Positions 26,453 through 32,527 of a DNA stretch of 64,000 nucleotides are shown piece by piece. The number at the start of each line of letters is the position of its first letter. The stretch's first letter is position 1. The stretch is taken from positions 2,995,001 to 3,059,000 of the forward strand of contig JAEOAD010002712.1 in NCBI GenBank assembly GCA_036365145.1, written 5' to 3'. The notes beneath the pieces were generated by a model that worked only from the letters and a program-made list of their open reading frames with translations, ran no database searches and was not told where the DNA came from. The position numbers and the translations under genes were made by a program. This DNA comes from Orientallactaga sibirica (Eukaryota > Chordata > Mammalia > Rodentia > Dipodidae).

Positions 26453-29400
26453 GGAATGAATGAGAGAGAATGGGCACGCCACCATGTGCATCTGGCTTAC
26501 ATGGGACCTGGAGAATCAAACCTGGGTCCTTAGGCTTCACTGGTATCCACCTTAACCACTAAGCCATCTCTCCAGCCCATCTGGTATCTTTTTAAGCAGT
26601 TGTAAGGAAAAAAATCAAAGTGTATTCAACTTCTGGTGCGGTACAACTGTAGCTTTACTATTTTAAATATACTCTCATTAGTTAATATTATGGTTTGAAG
26701 AAACAAGTGGCCCAAAGAAATTTTTTTTGACATAAGGTCTCACTCTAGCCCAGGGTAACCTGGAACTCACTCTGTAGACCCATGCATGATAGCTCTGAAC
26801 TCACAATGATCCTCCTAGCTTAGCCTCCAGAAGTGCTGGGCTTAAAGGCAAGCACCACCAAGCACAGTACAAATACGTAGAGTGACTTTTGCACATTAAA
26901 AAAGATCTGTCTCTCCTCCCAGTAAAGAAACAAGCACTAAAGCATTATCAAGTAAACTGCTATTCCCTTTGATTAGATTCTGTTTTCTGAGTCTCTAAAT
27001 CAACAACCAACCATTACACACAATTTAGTATCCGAAGGGCTAAATTGTACAATGTGCCAATATTATAACTAGTACCATATTCAATAATTTTACTCCTTTT
27101 TTCCCTTACATTGCTGAAAACTCTAAGGTTCTAATAGCAACCATACTGTCTTCAAATGCATGAGTGATTTAAAAGTGAGTGTTATATATCTACCTCTAAC
27201 AAGTTAGGTCAAGGAGACTCCAGAAAAATTTGATGAGAAAATTTCCATTTTATTTAGAGCAGAGAACAAGAAATTCAGGGCAAGCAAGTTCACTCTGCTG
27301 GATCAGAAACCTAACAGGAAGCCACCTTCAGACATTTGTTTTATATTAGATTAACATGTAGGTTGATACATTTTAATTACTACCAAGTCAAACATCTCAT
27401 CAAAATGCTTGAGGCCAAGAATGTTTCATTTTCAGAGATTTCTGGATTTTGAAATATGCAGATTTTACTGGGGGCACCCTGCTTTCTTTCTTTCTTTCTT
27501 TTTTTTTTTTTTTTTTGGAGAGAGACACAGAGAGAGAGAGAGAGAGAGAGAGGGAGGGAGGGAGAGAAGATAGATAGAGATGGGCACGCTAGCAGCCTCT
27601 CAGCTGCTGCGAATGAAATCCAGACGCATGCGTCCCCTTGTAGTCAGGTGCGGCATTGCGCCCTTGCGTCACTTTGCATCTGGCTAAACTTGGGACCTGG
27701 AGATTGGAACCGCTGGAGATTGGAACCAGCGTTCTTCTTAGGCTTAGGAGGCAGGTGCCTTAACCGCTAAGCCATCTCTCCAGCCCAGCACCCTGAAGCT
27801 TTTTAAGCATCATACTGGCTCTCAAATCGTTCAGATTTTAGAGCACTTCAGATCTTGGATTATTGGATTAGGGTTTTTCAGCCTATAAGAGAAACATTCA
27901 ACAAATAATTACTGAAACTCAATAAGCACCCAAAGAAGCAATGAATTTACCATTCACTGCAATACTCTTAACAAACTCACATTGTAGGAGGCTTTCAATC
28001 TCACTTTCTACTAAAAGTACTCTTTGGAAAAGACACCTTAGCCTGAGAAAACCACACACAAATAACTCTAGCTTGGGATGTTTAGAGTAACCTGAAGGAA
28101 TGGATGAGTAGAAAGGAGATAAAGAAAATTTAATCCAGATTTAATAATCACTCATCACCCATTATTTCAATATTAGGTACCATGGTAAGTAAAGCTGTTA
28201 AAAGACAAAAGAATAATTTGTTAGACTGACAAATATTCATCTACAGAGTAAATTTTAAAACAAAAGCCCATGTTCTAAGAATATGTAAATATACATGTGT
28301 GGCAAGGGATTTTTAAAAAATCTAATGACTGCAACATACAAATGCAGAAGGGAACTGAATATGGTAAAACAAGAGTCTTCAAGTCGGCCTCACTGTCTAC
28401 AATAATCATGCAAACTGCCCTAAGTAAACACTAAGATCCCTGCTTACTCTATCATTTCTGCCATTCCCCAGACACTTCACCTTAAGCTACTTTTGGATCT
28501 TTATTGTGTGATGGGCATTAACCTATGATGTTCCATGCTCCTCAACACTCACTTGGGAAAGACAAGATCGTGCAGCTCTTTATCAAGGAATATTCCAAAA
28601 TAGGAGAATTTTCAGAGAATGGGTTTCAAAATAATCAATTTCCACATACACACAGTTCTGAGAAAGGTACTCCCTTTCTTCCACTTTACAACAGGGACCA
28701 CATCCTCATGTTCTCATCTTACACCTTGCATTGTCCCAAGAGATACAAACTTCTGGGTGTCCGTTAAATTTTATTTTTTAATTTAATTTAATTTTTTTTT
28801 TTTTTTTGGTTTTTCGAGGTAGGGTCTCACTCTGGTCCAGGCTGACCTGGAATTAACTATGTAGTCTCAGGGTAGCCTCGAACTCACGGTGATCCTCCTA
28901 CCTCTGCCTCCCGAGTGCTGGGATTAAAGGTGTGTGCCACCACACCCGGCAAATTTTATTTTTTAATTTTTAATGTATCTACTTATTTGGGAGAGATAGG
29001 GGAGGGAGGGAGGGAGGATGGGCATACTAGGGCCTCTAGCCACTGTAAACAAACTCCACCACCTTGTGCATCTGGCTTACGTGGGTACTGGGAAATCAAA
29101 CCTGGGTCCTTAGGCTTCACAGGCAAGCACTTTAACTGCTAAGCCATCTCTCCAGTCTTCCATTAATTATTAATTTTTTTTTTTTTTTTTGGTTTTTTTG
29201 AGGTAGAGTCTCATTCTAGTCCAGGCTGACCTGGAATTCACTATGTAGTCTCAGGGTGGCCTTGAACTTACAGTGATCCTCCTACCTCTGACTCTGAGTG
29301 ATGGGATAAAAGGCGTGCGCCACCACATCTGGCCCATTAAATATTTTTGTTTTGTTCTATTTATTTATTTGAGAGGACAGAGAGAAAGAGGCAGATATAT

Positions 29401-32126
29401 AAAGAATGGGCAAGCCAGGGCCTCCAACCACTGCAAACTCCAGATGTATGTGCCACCATGTGTATCTGGCTTGCATGGGTCCTGGGGAATTGAGCCTCAA
29501 ACTGGGGTCCTTAGGCTTCACAGGCAAGCACTTAACCACTAAGCCATCTCTCCAGCCCCATGAAATATTTTTAAGTAAAAAAAATTACTAGGGTCCCAAT
29601 TATGAGATAATAGAAACAATAAGACATCATAAACACCTAAATCCATTTCCTTAAATTTTTAATTTGGTTAAAAATTGTCAGAATAATTTATAGCGTCTGC
29701 CAATTGCACGCTATAACTAAGTATGGCAGTTAAATCCAAATAAACTTTTAGCACTTGGGAGTCTTTTGGGTCACAAAAGACAACAATTTAATACATATAT
29801 TTTGACATAGAAAGGTATGGTAGTTAAACTTTTCAAGTTAAAATTTAACTTGAAACTTTAAAACTTTTCTACCAAAAGAATTCATTGGGAAAGACACCTT
29901 AGCCTTTTCAAAGATACAATTAAATTACATTAGGATAAATTCTATGGGAGACATAAAGTGGAAAAGTTCAAGAGGAAAAGCAACCAAGTAGAAGGCCTAA
30001 CAGTTAAGTTTATTCTCATTATAAAACAAAGATGACATGACTATCCAGTCACTATAGTATTCATATTTTGTTAGATGCATTTTACAGTTATATAGCTTGT
30101 GTAAGATAACAACATTCATGATATGGCCAGAAACTATATTCTTTGCATCTGCTTAAACATATACTAAAAACTTATGGATACTAATTTCAAAATGTATGAA
30201 GATTAGGTAATCAGATTTCCATTTTACCAGCATCACTGGAAATAAGATGGATAAGCTGGATGAAGAGAAAAGCCCATTACGGTGACCTGTTAAGCCCAGG
30301 CAAGAAGATGTTAGGTCCAGGACTAGGGAAATGCAATAATCAAAATACGACAGACCAAGATGTGGTAAAGCTAAATCAGTGAAGAGAAGATGATGGATTC
30401 AAGAGTTTCAGAGAGTTTTTGAATGTGTTATAGTGAGGAGTATGGAATCTTTGAGTGACTAGCAATACTGATTTTAAATAAATAATGCCTCTCTCTAAAA
30501 TGGTAATATAACAGGTTTGGGATAAAAGCAAGTGTAGTTTCAGGCATTTGAACCTGAGATGCTTGTGAGCTTGACTATTTGAGTGATCAGTCTACATAGC
30601 CTTTACAGAAATGAATCTAAAATGTTGAAGGGGCTGTAGAGGTGGCTTGGTGGGTAAGGCGCTTGCCTGCGAAGCCTAAGGACTCAGGTTCGATTCTCCA
30701 GGTCCCACGTAAGCCAGATGCACATGGTGGCGCATGCATCTGGATGGAGTTCGTTTGCAGTGGCTAGAGGCCCTGGTGCGTCCATATTCTCTCTCTCCCC
30801 CTCTCTCTAATAAAAAATACAAAAATCAAATCTTAAAATGTTGAAGGTAGATGATTGTAGGTAGCAGTAAAAACCCAAATTATGGCTTCTATAACCGTCC
30901 ATGGGACTTAGTTACAAGGGGCCAAGGATGGCAAACCAACATGGAAGGGAAAAGACATAGACTTCAGGAGGTAACACAGTGTAATGAATGAATTTAGAGG
31001 CTACCACATATTTGTGGACAGGAGAGAGGGAGGAGAAAAAGTAGACAGCCGGTCTGGAGAATCAGGAGGAAACAAAGGCTGAAGAGCTTTCCCAGGTCAC
31101 ACGAAGAGCAAGGAGCAGAGGTGGAACGCTGAGGGGGATGGATCCGTGCAGGGGTGTCTTCCCCACCAGATGCTGCTTGGGGGAAGTTCTAGGAGAGACG
31201 GTTATTTACAGTATGCCTGCAAGAGTATCCAAAGAAGGAAGTGAGGATGAAGAAAGGAAGGATGTGTGAAGTTTTATACTTGGGCGCAGAGCTGAGACTT
31301 GCACTTCTGCATATTCTTTCCTGGGACCCACTGCTTAAGAGAGATCGGGGAAAGGACGCCTAACCGCGGCGCCCCCCACGCCCACGGCCTAGTCCGCCGA
31401 GCCCGCAGCCGTGCAGGAAGGAGGCTGCATCGCTGCCCACCAACGCGAGAACATGGCCGAATCACCCCGCCGCGGGGGCCAGGCAGCAACACGTTCTGCT
31501 GCTCTCGTTTCTGGATATACGTCGGGCATCGAAAAAAAAAAGCAGCCACCCCCATCCACGAGCCGCCGCGGGGCGCTGGGGGTGTGGCCACGGCCGCGGC
31601 GGGCTCGGGGACGCGGTGGCGGTGGGGGAGGGGCCGCGTGGCGGCGGCTCCGCGTGGCGGCCGCGGGAGGGACGGCCCGGGCTGCGCGCACACGGCCCGG
31701 GGCGCCGGACCCCGCGCCGCACGCTTGCACACGCGTGCACACGGCGGGCGCCGTCCAAGCTCACGCGCGACACTGACGTCAGCGGCGAGGGGCCGCGGGC
31801 AGCGTCCTGCCTCGGGCCTACGTGACCACCGAAGCGGCCCGACCGCGGGACAGCGCGTCCGCGGGGCGGGAACGACGCGCGACTTTCTCGGGCGCTGCTC
31901 GCTCGCGCGCACGGGAGGACGGACGGATGGACGGATCGGATCCTGCCCGGGGGTGGGGCGCGGGGGTCCGGGGACGCGGAGGCCCCGAGGCAGATGGCCG
32001 TCGGCCCGGGCCCAAGGTGGAGCGCCCGGGGGCGGGGGCGGCGATTCCCGCCGGCGGTTAGGACCGTTACTCACCGCTTCTCTGCACGCCGAGCCGCGGC
32101 TGGCGGAGCACCGAGTGGAAGAGCAT
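2074..32126 (-). CDS. DTL: DTL (CDT2), 5' part: exons 1-12 of a multi-exon gene
   Basis: DTL is the WD40 substrate receptor of the nuclear CRL4 (CUL4-DDB1) ubiquitin ligase. It recognises PCNA-bound substrates such as CDT1, p21 and SET8 and so limits replication to once per cycle (family knowledge). Twelve exons, all with GT-AG introns, join in one frame to give codons 1-375 of a protein of about 730 residues in human. The product reads as a WD40 propeller. Two DDB1-binding WDxR motifs sit at residues 168-171 (WDTR) and 243-246 (WDLR), and a basic stretch, PSKPKKK, at 197-203 fits the known nuclear signal. The start was chosen because MLFHSVLRQP matches the DTL N-terminus and no upstream ATG lies in the leader. 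Intron sizes run from 84 nt (intron 4) to about 6.7 kb (intron 5). The last WD repeat, the disordered C-terminal half and the PIP box are outside the window. No frame break is seen. Confidence 0.97.
2468..2626 (-). mobile_element. B1-like SINE
   Basis: Poly-T, GAGGTAAGGTCTC ... CACCACACCCGGCT; a (CTTTT)n tract precedes it. Confidence 0.87.
2641..2835 (-). mobile_element. DIP-like SINE, holds the duplication breakpoint
   Basis: Copy 1 of the tandem duplication starts at 2673 within it. Confidence 0.82.
2870..3003 (+). mobile_element. DIP-like SINE
   Basis: GCTGGGGAGATGGCTGGGCA; AAATAAATAAAA tail. Confidence 0.75.
3047..3220 (+). mobile_element. DIP-like SINE
   Basis: GGGCTAGAGAAGATGGCTTA head. 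Confidence 0.8.
3226..3420 (+). mobile_element. Old L1 3'-UTR fragment (duplication copy 1)
   Basis: AAAGTATTATTCAGCCATAA, then CTGGATGGCATACTGAG and ATCACATGATTTTGTTTAC. Confidence 0.65.
3421..4400. other. DTL intron 11 sequence, nothing recognised (also at 5831-6815)
   Basis: Non-repetitive intronic DNA; the short frames in it show no family resemblance. A TATATATGTATATATA tract lies near 4330. Confidence 0.5.
4405..4608 (-). mobile_element. B4/RSINE-like SINE
   Basis: CTAGACTAGCTAGCCAATGA, then GAGCCATCGCTCCAG. Confidence 0.65.
4768..4905 (+). mobile_element. B1-like SINE
   Basis: AGCCAAGCATGGTGGCACAT. Confidence 0.83.
5082..5244 (-). mobile_element. DIP-like SINE, truncated at duplication junction
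   Basis: Duplicate of 2673-2835. Confidence 0.82.
5279..5412 (+). mobile_element. DIP-like SINE
   Basis: Duplicate of 2870-3003. Confidence 0.75.
5456..5629 (+). mobile_element. DIP-like SINE
   Basis: Duplicate of 3047-3220. Confidence 0.8.
5635..5830 (+). mobile_element. Old L1 3'-UTR fragment (duplication copy 2)
   Basis: Duplicate of 3226-3420. Confidence 0.65.
6817..7020 (-). mobile_element. B4/RSINE-like SINE
   Basis: Duplicate of 4405-4608. Confidence 0.65.
7180..7318 (+). mobile_element. B1-like SINE
   Basis: Duplicate of 4768-4905. Confidence 0.83.
7492..7625 (-). mobile_element. B1-like SINE at the right duplication edge
   Basis: Flanked by TTGTGTTGCA (7482-7491 and 7626-7635), its target-site duplication. 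Copy 1 of the tandem duplication ends four T into its tail. Confidence 0.9.
7735..7889 (-). mobile_element. DIP-like SINE
   Basis: Ends GAGCCATCTCTCCAGC; preceded by a CA-rich tract. Confidence 0.8.
7923..8096 (+). mobile_element. DIP-like SINE
   Basis: GGGCTGGGAAGATAGCTCAG head. Confidence 0.8.
8466..8578 (-). CDS. DTL: DTL exon 11
   Basis: 113 nt, residues 308-345. VAIFNGHQNSTFYVKSSLSP and GSSDEAAYIWK make up WD repeat 6. Acceptor CTGGCAG, donor GTAAGT. Confidence 0.96.
8790..8940 (+). mobile_element. B1-like SINE, young
   Basis: Near-consensus; target-site duplication AAGAATTTAACTAGAC on both sides (8774-8789 and about 8941-8956). Confidence 0.92.
8957..10000. other. DTL intron 10 sequence, nothing recognised
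   Basis: Single-copy-looking; a G-rich run lies at 9557-9580. No gene or repeat identified. Confidence 0.5.
10003..10108 (-). mobile_element. Old B1-like SINE
   Basis: GAGACAGGTTCTCACTATGT ... GTGTTGGGATTACAGGC. Confidence 0.75.
10115..10905. other. DTL intron 10 sequence, nothing recognised
   Basis: AT-rich intronic DNA without recognisable elements. Confidence 0.45.
10930..11072 (-). mobile_element. B1-like SINE
   Basis: GAGGTAGGGTCTTACTCC ... CACCACACCTGGCT; preceded by (TA)n at 10914-10927. Confidence 0.87.
11073..11549. other. DTL intron 10 sequence next to exon 10, nothing recognised
   Basis: No repeat or gene identified. Confidence 0.45.
11550..11654 (-). CDS. DTL: DTL exon 10
   Basis: 105 nt, residues 273-307. 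Contains GYSSLVLDSTGSTLFANCTD and NIYMFNMTGLK, which is WD repeat 5. Acceptor GTCAG, donor GTAAGG. Confidence 0.96.
11738..11931 (+). mobile_element. DIP-like SINE with damaged head
   Basis: A T11 run replaces the segment between CTTAAC and GCCTGCAAAG; carries GCACAAGGTGGCGC at 11828-11841. Confidence 0.85.
12131..12234 (-). CDS. DTL: DTL exon 9
   Basis: 104 nt, residues 238-272. IIKVWDLRKNY places the second WDxR motif, WDLR, at residues 243-246. It ends SSTRKL. Acceptor TTTTAG, donor GTAAGC. Confidence 0.96.
12235..12654. other. DTL intron 8 sequence, nothing recognised
   Basis: Ends in a poly-A tract at about 12658-12675. Confidence 0.45.
12712..12895 (+). mobile_element. B1-like SINE, internally rearranged
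   Basis: (AAGGCC)n expansion near 12745 and a foreign block with partial repeat at 12800-12840. Confidence 0.8.
13135..13485 (+). mobile_element. B4/RSINE-like SINE
   Basis: GCTGAGGAGATGGCTTAGTG head, GTGAGCTAGACTAGTTGAAT middle. Confidence 0.7.
13567..13640 (-). CDS. DTL: DTL exon 8
   Basis: 74 nt, residues 214-237 (DSQQSVTVVLFQDENTLVSA, then GAVD) plus two bases of codon 238. WD repeat 4 begins here. Position 215 is Ser where human has Phe. Donor GTACGA. Confidence 0.95.
13986..14133 (+). mobile_element. B1-like SINE
   Basis: GTGGTGCACACCTTTAATCC. Confidence 0.87.
14134..14457. other. DTL intron 7 sequence, nothing recognised
   Basis: No repeat identified. Confidence 0.4.
14458..14751 (-). 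mobile_element. B4/RSINE-like SINE
   Basis: Ends AACTGAGCCATCTCCCCAGA. Confidence 0.7.
14800..15134 (-). mobile_element. B4-like SINE interrupted by a B1-like SINE
   Basis: GACAGGCTAGCTAGCTCATA before and GCAGAGCC-type ID half after the nested element. Confidence 0.6.
14904..15041 (-). mobile_element. B1-like SINE nested in B4-like
   Basis: GAGATAGGATTTCACTCTAG ... GTGCCACCTTTCCCAGCT. Confidence 0.83.
15167..15420 (+). mobile_element. B4/RSINE-like SINE
   Basis: GACTGAGGAGATGGCTTAAT head. Confidence 0.65.
15476..15588 (-). CDS. DTL: DTL exon 7
   Basis: 113 nt, residues 176-213. It encodes the inter-blade insert with the TP site at 196-197 and the basic PSKPKKK stretch (197-203) that matches the known CDK site and nuclear signal of DTL. 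Donor GTAAGG after GTG. Confidence 0.96.
15766..16340 (+). mobile_element. Old L1 3' end (L1ME/L1M-type)
   Basis: TTTATTTATAATGGCC, then CAGTGGTTGCCAGGGAT, then TGTACCACTTGGATAT: the order of an ancient L1 3' UTR. In DTL intron 6. Confidence 0.75.
16460..16525 (-). CDS. DTL: DTL exon 6
   Basis: 66 nt, residues 154-175. Carries FCTGGRDGNIMVWDTRCNKK, so residues 168-171 are WDTR, the first DDB1-contacting WDxR motif. Acceptor CACAG, donor GTAAAT. Confidence 0.96.
16778..17200 (+). mobile_element. MIR, split by a DIP-like SINE
   Basis: GAGTGCTTACTATTCTAAGT before the SINE (16832-17028) and TTTCACAGATGAGAACCTAA with GGCACAGAGAATTTG after it: an ancient MIR in plus orientation. Confidence 0.7.
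16832..17028 (-). mobile_element. DIP-like SINE with GT-rich tract
   Basis: GT-rich 16832-16890, then SINE body; inserted in the MIR. Confidence 0.75.
17328..17400 (+). mobile_element. ID-like SINE
   Basis: GGGCTGGGTATATAGCTCAG; A-rich tail. Confidence 0.8.
17400..17820. other. DTL intron 5 sequence, nothing recognised
   Basis: No repeat or gene identified. Confidence 0.4.
17824..18003 (+). mobile_element. DIP-like SINE
   Basis: GGGGGCTAGAAAGGTGGTTC head. Confidence 0.8.
18190..18322 (-). mobile_element. B1-like SINE
   Basis: AAGGTAGGGTTTCACTCTAG. Confidence 0.83.
18358..18445 (+). mobile_element. MST-like MaLR LTR, left half
   Basis: TGCCATGGTTTGAAGTTTAT ... GGGTGGGACCTTTAAGAAGTGA, the 5' half of an MST/MLT1-type LTR. 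The rest resumes near 19290. Confidence 0.7.
18446..18675 (+). mobile_element. B4/RSINE-like SINE
   Basis: GACTAGCTAGTCTAGTCTAC; inserted in the MST-like LTR. Confidence 0.6.
18776..18922 (-). mobile_element. B1-like SINE
   Basis: GAGGTAGGGTCTCGCTCTAG; preceded by (GT)n. Confidence 0.87.
18925..19284. other. Unassigned inserted sequence within the split LTR
   Basis: Inserted together with a B4/RSINE-like and a B1-like SINE. It has a TATAATATAAATTACC stretch and AT-rich LTR-like features, but I cannot name it. Confidence 0.35.
19285..19562 (+). mobile_element. MST-like MaLR LTR, right half
   Basis: CTTGGACTTTCAAGCCTC, then GAGTTAAATAAACCTC, then TTTTGTTATATCAG: the typical 3' half of the LTR begun at 18358. 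Confidence 0.72.
19642..19833 (+). mobile_element. DIP-like SINE
   Basis: GGACAGATGGCTTAATAGTT; GCACAAGGTGGTGC CTCF-like core decayed at one CpG. Confidence 0.85.
20040..20370. mobile_element. Possible old L1 fragment, split by a DIP-like SINE
   Basis: TATCCTTCAAGAATGAAG continuing past the SINE into GATACTGGACAACAAAGACC, like ancient L1. Weak. Confidence 0.35.
20087..20262 (+). mobile_element. DIP-like SINE
   Basis: Flanked by AAGAATGAAGA on both sides (target-site duplication). Confidence 0.87.
20400..20500 (+). mobile_element. Possible ancient repeat fragment (same family)
   Basis: AGTTTTGAATATGTTGAATC then GGCCTTATAGAAGG. Weak match. Confidence 0.3.
20500..21015. other. DTL intron 5 sequence, nothing recognised
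   Basis: No repeat or gene identified. Confidence 0.4.
21018..21235 (+). mobile_element. DIP-like SINE, near consensus
   Basis: GGGCTGGAGAGATGGCTTAG; CT-rich 3' part. Confidence 0.9.
21311..21572 (+). mobile_element. DIP-like SINE, long subfamily
   Basis: Carries the extra block with CCACAAGGGGGCAC at 21438-21451; (AAT)n tail. Confidence 0.9.
21646..21739. repeat. Foldback of two DIP-like SINE heads
   Basis: Plus-strand head 21646-21690 faces a minus-strand head 21696-21739 with only a few bases between. Preceded by a poly-A run. Confidence 0.85.
21769..21890 (+). mobile_element. B1-like SINE, 5' truncated
   Basis: AGCACTTGGGAGGCAGAGGA onward. Confidence 0.83.
21941..22125 (+). mobile_element. 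DIP-like SINE
   Basis: GGGCTGGGAAGATGGCTTAG. Confidence 0.87.
22268..22455 (+). mobile_element. DIP-like SINE
   Basis: Ends (AAAT)n then ATCTTTAAAA: polyadenylation signal plus Pol III terminator-like tail. Confidence 0.88.
22637..22795 (+). mobile_element. B1-like SINE
   Basis: GCCAGGCGTGGCGGCACACA. Confidence 0.9.
22912..23022 (+). mobile_element. DIP-like SINE, 5' truncated
   Basis: Begins GATGCACAAAGTGGTGCATG. Confidence 0.83.
23196..23316 (-). CDS. DTL: DTL exon 5
   Basis: 121 nt, residues 114-153. Contains VTAAGDQTAKFWDVKAGEL, ending WD repeat 2, and GHQCSLKSVAFSKF, beginning repeat 3. Donor GTAGGT. Confidence 0.96.
23401..23462 (-). CDS. DTL: DTL exon 4
   Basis: 62 nt, residues 93-113, EWMAHWNAVFDLAWVPGEFK then L. 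This is the first half of WD repeat 2. Donor GTAAGT; the next intron is only 84 nt. Confidence 0.96.
23463..23986. other. DTL intron 3 sequence, nothing recognised
   Basis: No repeat or gene identified. Confidence 0.4.
24001..24322 (-). mobile_element. DIP-like SINE, long subfamily
   Basis: CCTGGCCTGCTTTT flanks both sides (23987-24000 and about 24323-24336). CTCF-like CCACAAGGGGGCGC on the minus strand at 24171-24184. Confidence 0.93.
24491..24698 (+). mobile_element. B4/RSINE-like SINE
   Basis: GTTGGCTAGCTAGTGTAGCT. Confidence 0.62.
24699..24845 (+). mobile_element. DIP-like SINE
   Basis: GGGCTGGAGATGGTTCAGTG. Confidence 0.82.
24862..25083 (+). mobile_element. DIP-like SINE, long subfamily
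   Basis: Contains CCACAAGGAGGTGC at 24986-24999, a decayed form of the core. Confidence 0.87.
25089..25172 (+). mobile_element. DIP-like SINE with large internal deletion
   Basis: Head joined directly to the CT-rich end and poly-A. Confidence 0.82.
25175..25325 (+). mobile_element. B1-like SINE
   Basis: GGGCATGGTGGCACATGTCT. Confidence 0.87.
25530..25628 (-). CDS. DTL: DTL exon 3
   Basis: 99 nt, residues 60-92 (starts APNMEHILAVANEEGFVRLY). It holds most of WD repeat 1. The stretch TESQTSKNK differs from the human TESQSFRKK. Only 89 nt of intron separate it from exon 2. Donor GTAAGT. Confidence 0.96.
25718..25843 (-). CDS. DTL: DTL exon 2
   Basis: 126 nt, residues 18-59, starting GWSSQYPLESLLTGY and ending GCSFSS. 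Acceptor TTTTAG, donor GTAAGA. It covers the segment leading into the first propeller blade. Confidence 0.96.
25935..26187 (-). mobile_element. DIP-like SINE
   Basis: (GA)n then GAATGGGCGCGCCAGGGCCT. Confidence 0.9.
26200..26302 (-). mobile_element. Old B1-like SINE fragment
   Basis: CATAGCCCTGGCTGGCCTAG. Confidence 0.65.
26385..26578 (-). mobile_element. DIP-like SINE, internal deletion
   Basis: (GA)n then GAATGGGCACGCC; ends CATCTCTCCAGCCC. Confidence 0.87.
26719..26868 (-). mobile_element. B1-like SINE
   Basis: CATAAGGTCTCACTCTAGCC. Confidence 0.83.
26880..27480. other. DTL intron 1 sequence, nothing recognised
   Basis: No repeat or gene identified. Confidence 0.4.
27482..27786 (-). 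mobile_element. DIP-like SINE, long subfamily
   Basis: GCACCCTG flanks both ends. The CTCF-like core region is decayed (GCGTCCCCTTGTAG on plus). Confidence 0.9.
27790..28765. other. DTL intron 1 sequence, nothing recognised
   Basis: About 1 kb without repeats I know; the short frames there show no family resemblance. Confidence 0.4.
28790..28950 (-). mobile_element. B1-like SINE, young
   Basis: AAATTTTATTTTTTAATTT flanks both sides as target-site duplication. Confidence 0.92.
28970..29157 (-). mobile_element. DIP-like SINE
   Basis: Ends AAGCCATCTCTCCAG. Confidence 0.87.
29173..29334 (-). mobile_element. B1-like SINE
   Basis: GAGGTAGAGTCTCATTCTAG. Confidence 0.87.
29355..29559 (-). mobile_element. 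DIP-like SINE
   Basis: GAATGGGCAAGCCAGGGCCT. Confidence 0.88.
29560..30255. other. DTL intron 1 sequence, nothing recognised
   Basis: AT-rich, no element identified. Confidence 0.4.
30260..30610 (+). mobile_element. Ancient mammalian repeat (same family as 35180)
   Basis: CAATAATCAAAATACGACAG region, then AACAGGTTTGGGATAAAAGC and TGAACCTGAGATGCTTGTG, matching the 3' half of that family. Confidence 0.45.
30631..30834 (+). mobile_element. DIP-like SINE, young
   Basis: AAAATGTTGAAG flanks both ends (30619-30630 and about 30835-30846). Confidence 0.92.
30850..31345. other. DTL intron 1 sequence before the CpG island
   Basis: Only a possible MIR tail near 31088; otherwise nothing recognised. 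Confidence 0.4.
31088..31135 (+). mobile_element. Possible MIR tail
   Basis: CCCAGGTCACACGAAGAGCA followed by AGAGGTGGAACG, like the MIR 3' core. Confidence 0.35.
31774..31781. promoter_or_regulatory. Second perfect CRE, in DTL intron 1
   Basis: TGACGTCA within the CpG island, about 350 bp downstream of the DTL start codon. Confidence 0.5.
32075..32126 (-). CDS. DTL: DTL exon 1, coding part
   Basis: Encodes residues 1-17 (MLFHSVLRQPRLGVQRS) plus the first base of codon 18. The donor is GTGAGT, directly after AGAAGCG. The ATG has no competing upstream ATG in the leader as far as the E2F sites. Exon 1 lies inside the CpG island. Confidence 0.95.
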
Positions 32127-32258
32127 GGGGCCGCAGGGAAGGGCCCAGCTCGGGGATAAGCCGCGAAAAATTACCCCCGGCTCCCACGGACACCGCAGCC
32201 TGCGCCCTCCACCACACGACGCGTTGCTGCCTCCAACTCCCGCCACTGTAAGCCCCGG

Positions 32259-32278
32259 CCGCCAAACTCCGCGCCAAA
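32259..32278 (-). promoter_or_regulatory. Tandem E2F-type sites
   Basis: On the minus strand, TTTGGCGC (32271-32278) and GTTTGGCG (32260-32267) sit one helical turn apart, just upstream of the DTL leader. DTL is a known G1/S E2F target, so these fit its cell-cycle control. Confidence 0.75.
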
Positions 32279-32279
32279 C

Positions 32280-32287
32280 TGACGTCA
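32280..32287. promoter_or_regulatory. Perfect CRE (TGACGTCA)
   Basis: A full palindromic CREB/ATF site directly beside the E2F pair in the shared promoter. Confidence 0.75.
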
Positions 32288-32296
32288 CGCCCTCTG

Positions 32297-32301
32297 ATTG
32301 G
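32297..32301 (-). promoter_or_regulatory. Inverted CCAAT box (NF-Y type)
   Basis: GATTGG, ten bases past the CRE. This CRE/CCAAT arrangement is typical of cell-cycle and bidirectional promoters. Confidence 0.65.
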
Positions 32302-32338
32302 CTGTCGCCTCAGCGCCCCGGCGCCTCGCGGTCACTTC

Positions 32339-32356
32339 CCCCGCCTAAGCCCCGCC
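32339..32356. promoter_or_regulatory. GC-box pair
   Basis: CCCCGCC occurs twice on the plus strand just downstream of the CCAAT box, giving SP/KLF-type sites. Confidence 0.5.
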
Positions 32357-32454
32357 TTCTTTTCTCTCAGCCGCGGGAACCTGGAGCGCGGGAGCTCCCA
32401 CGGCGCCTGCGCAGGGGCCCCGCTGGGGAGCCGGCGAACCGCGGGGTGAGCAGG

Positions 32455-32465
32455 GCGCATGCGTG
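32455..32465. promoter_or_regulatory. NRF1-like site, promoter
   Basis: GCGCATGCGT, one mismatch from the NRF1 palindrome, about 60 bp upstream of the YY1-type element. Confidence 0.45.
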
Positions 32466-32518
32466 GTGTGCCTGCCTCAGCGCGGAGAAAAAAAAATCCG
32501 CGAGACCAGAGGCGGGAG

Positions 32519-32527
32519 AAGATGGCG
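32519..32527 (+). promoter_or_regulatory. YY1-type element near the INTS7 start
   Basis: AAGATGGCG matches the AANATGGCG core that YY1 binds just downstream of many TATA-less starts. It also contains the upstream ATG. Confidence 0.55.

Noticed and set aside
31274..32159. Long open frames (up to 286 codons) on both strands in the CpG island
   Set aside because: They overlap in several frames, are Arg/Gly/Pro/Ala rich from CpG composition, cross the real DTL exon 1 and promoter, and show no domain.
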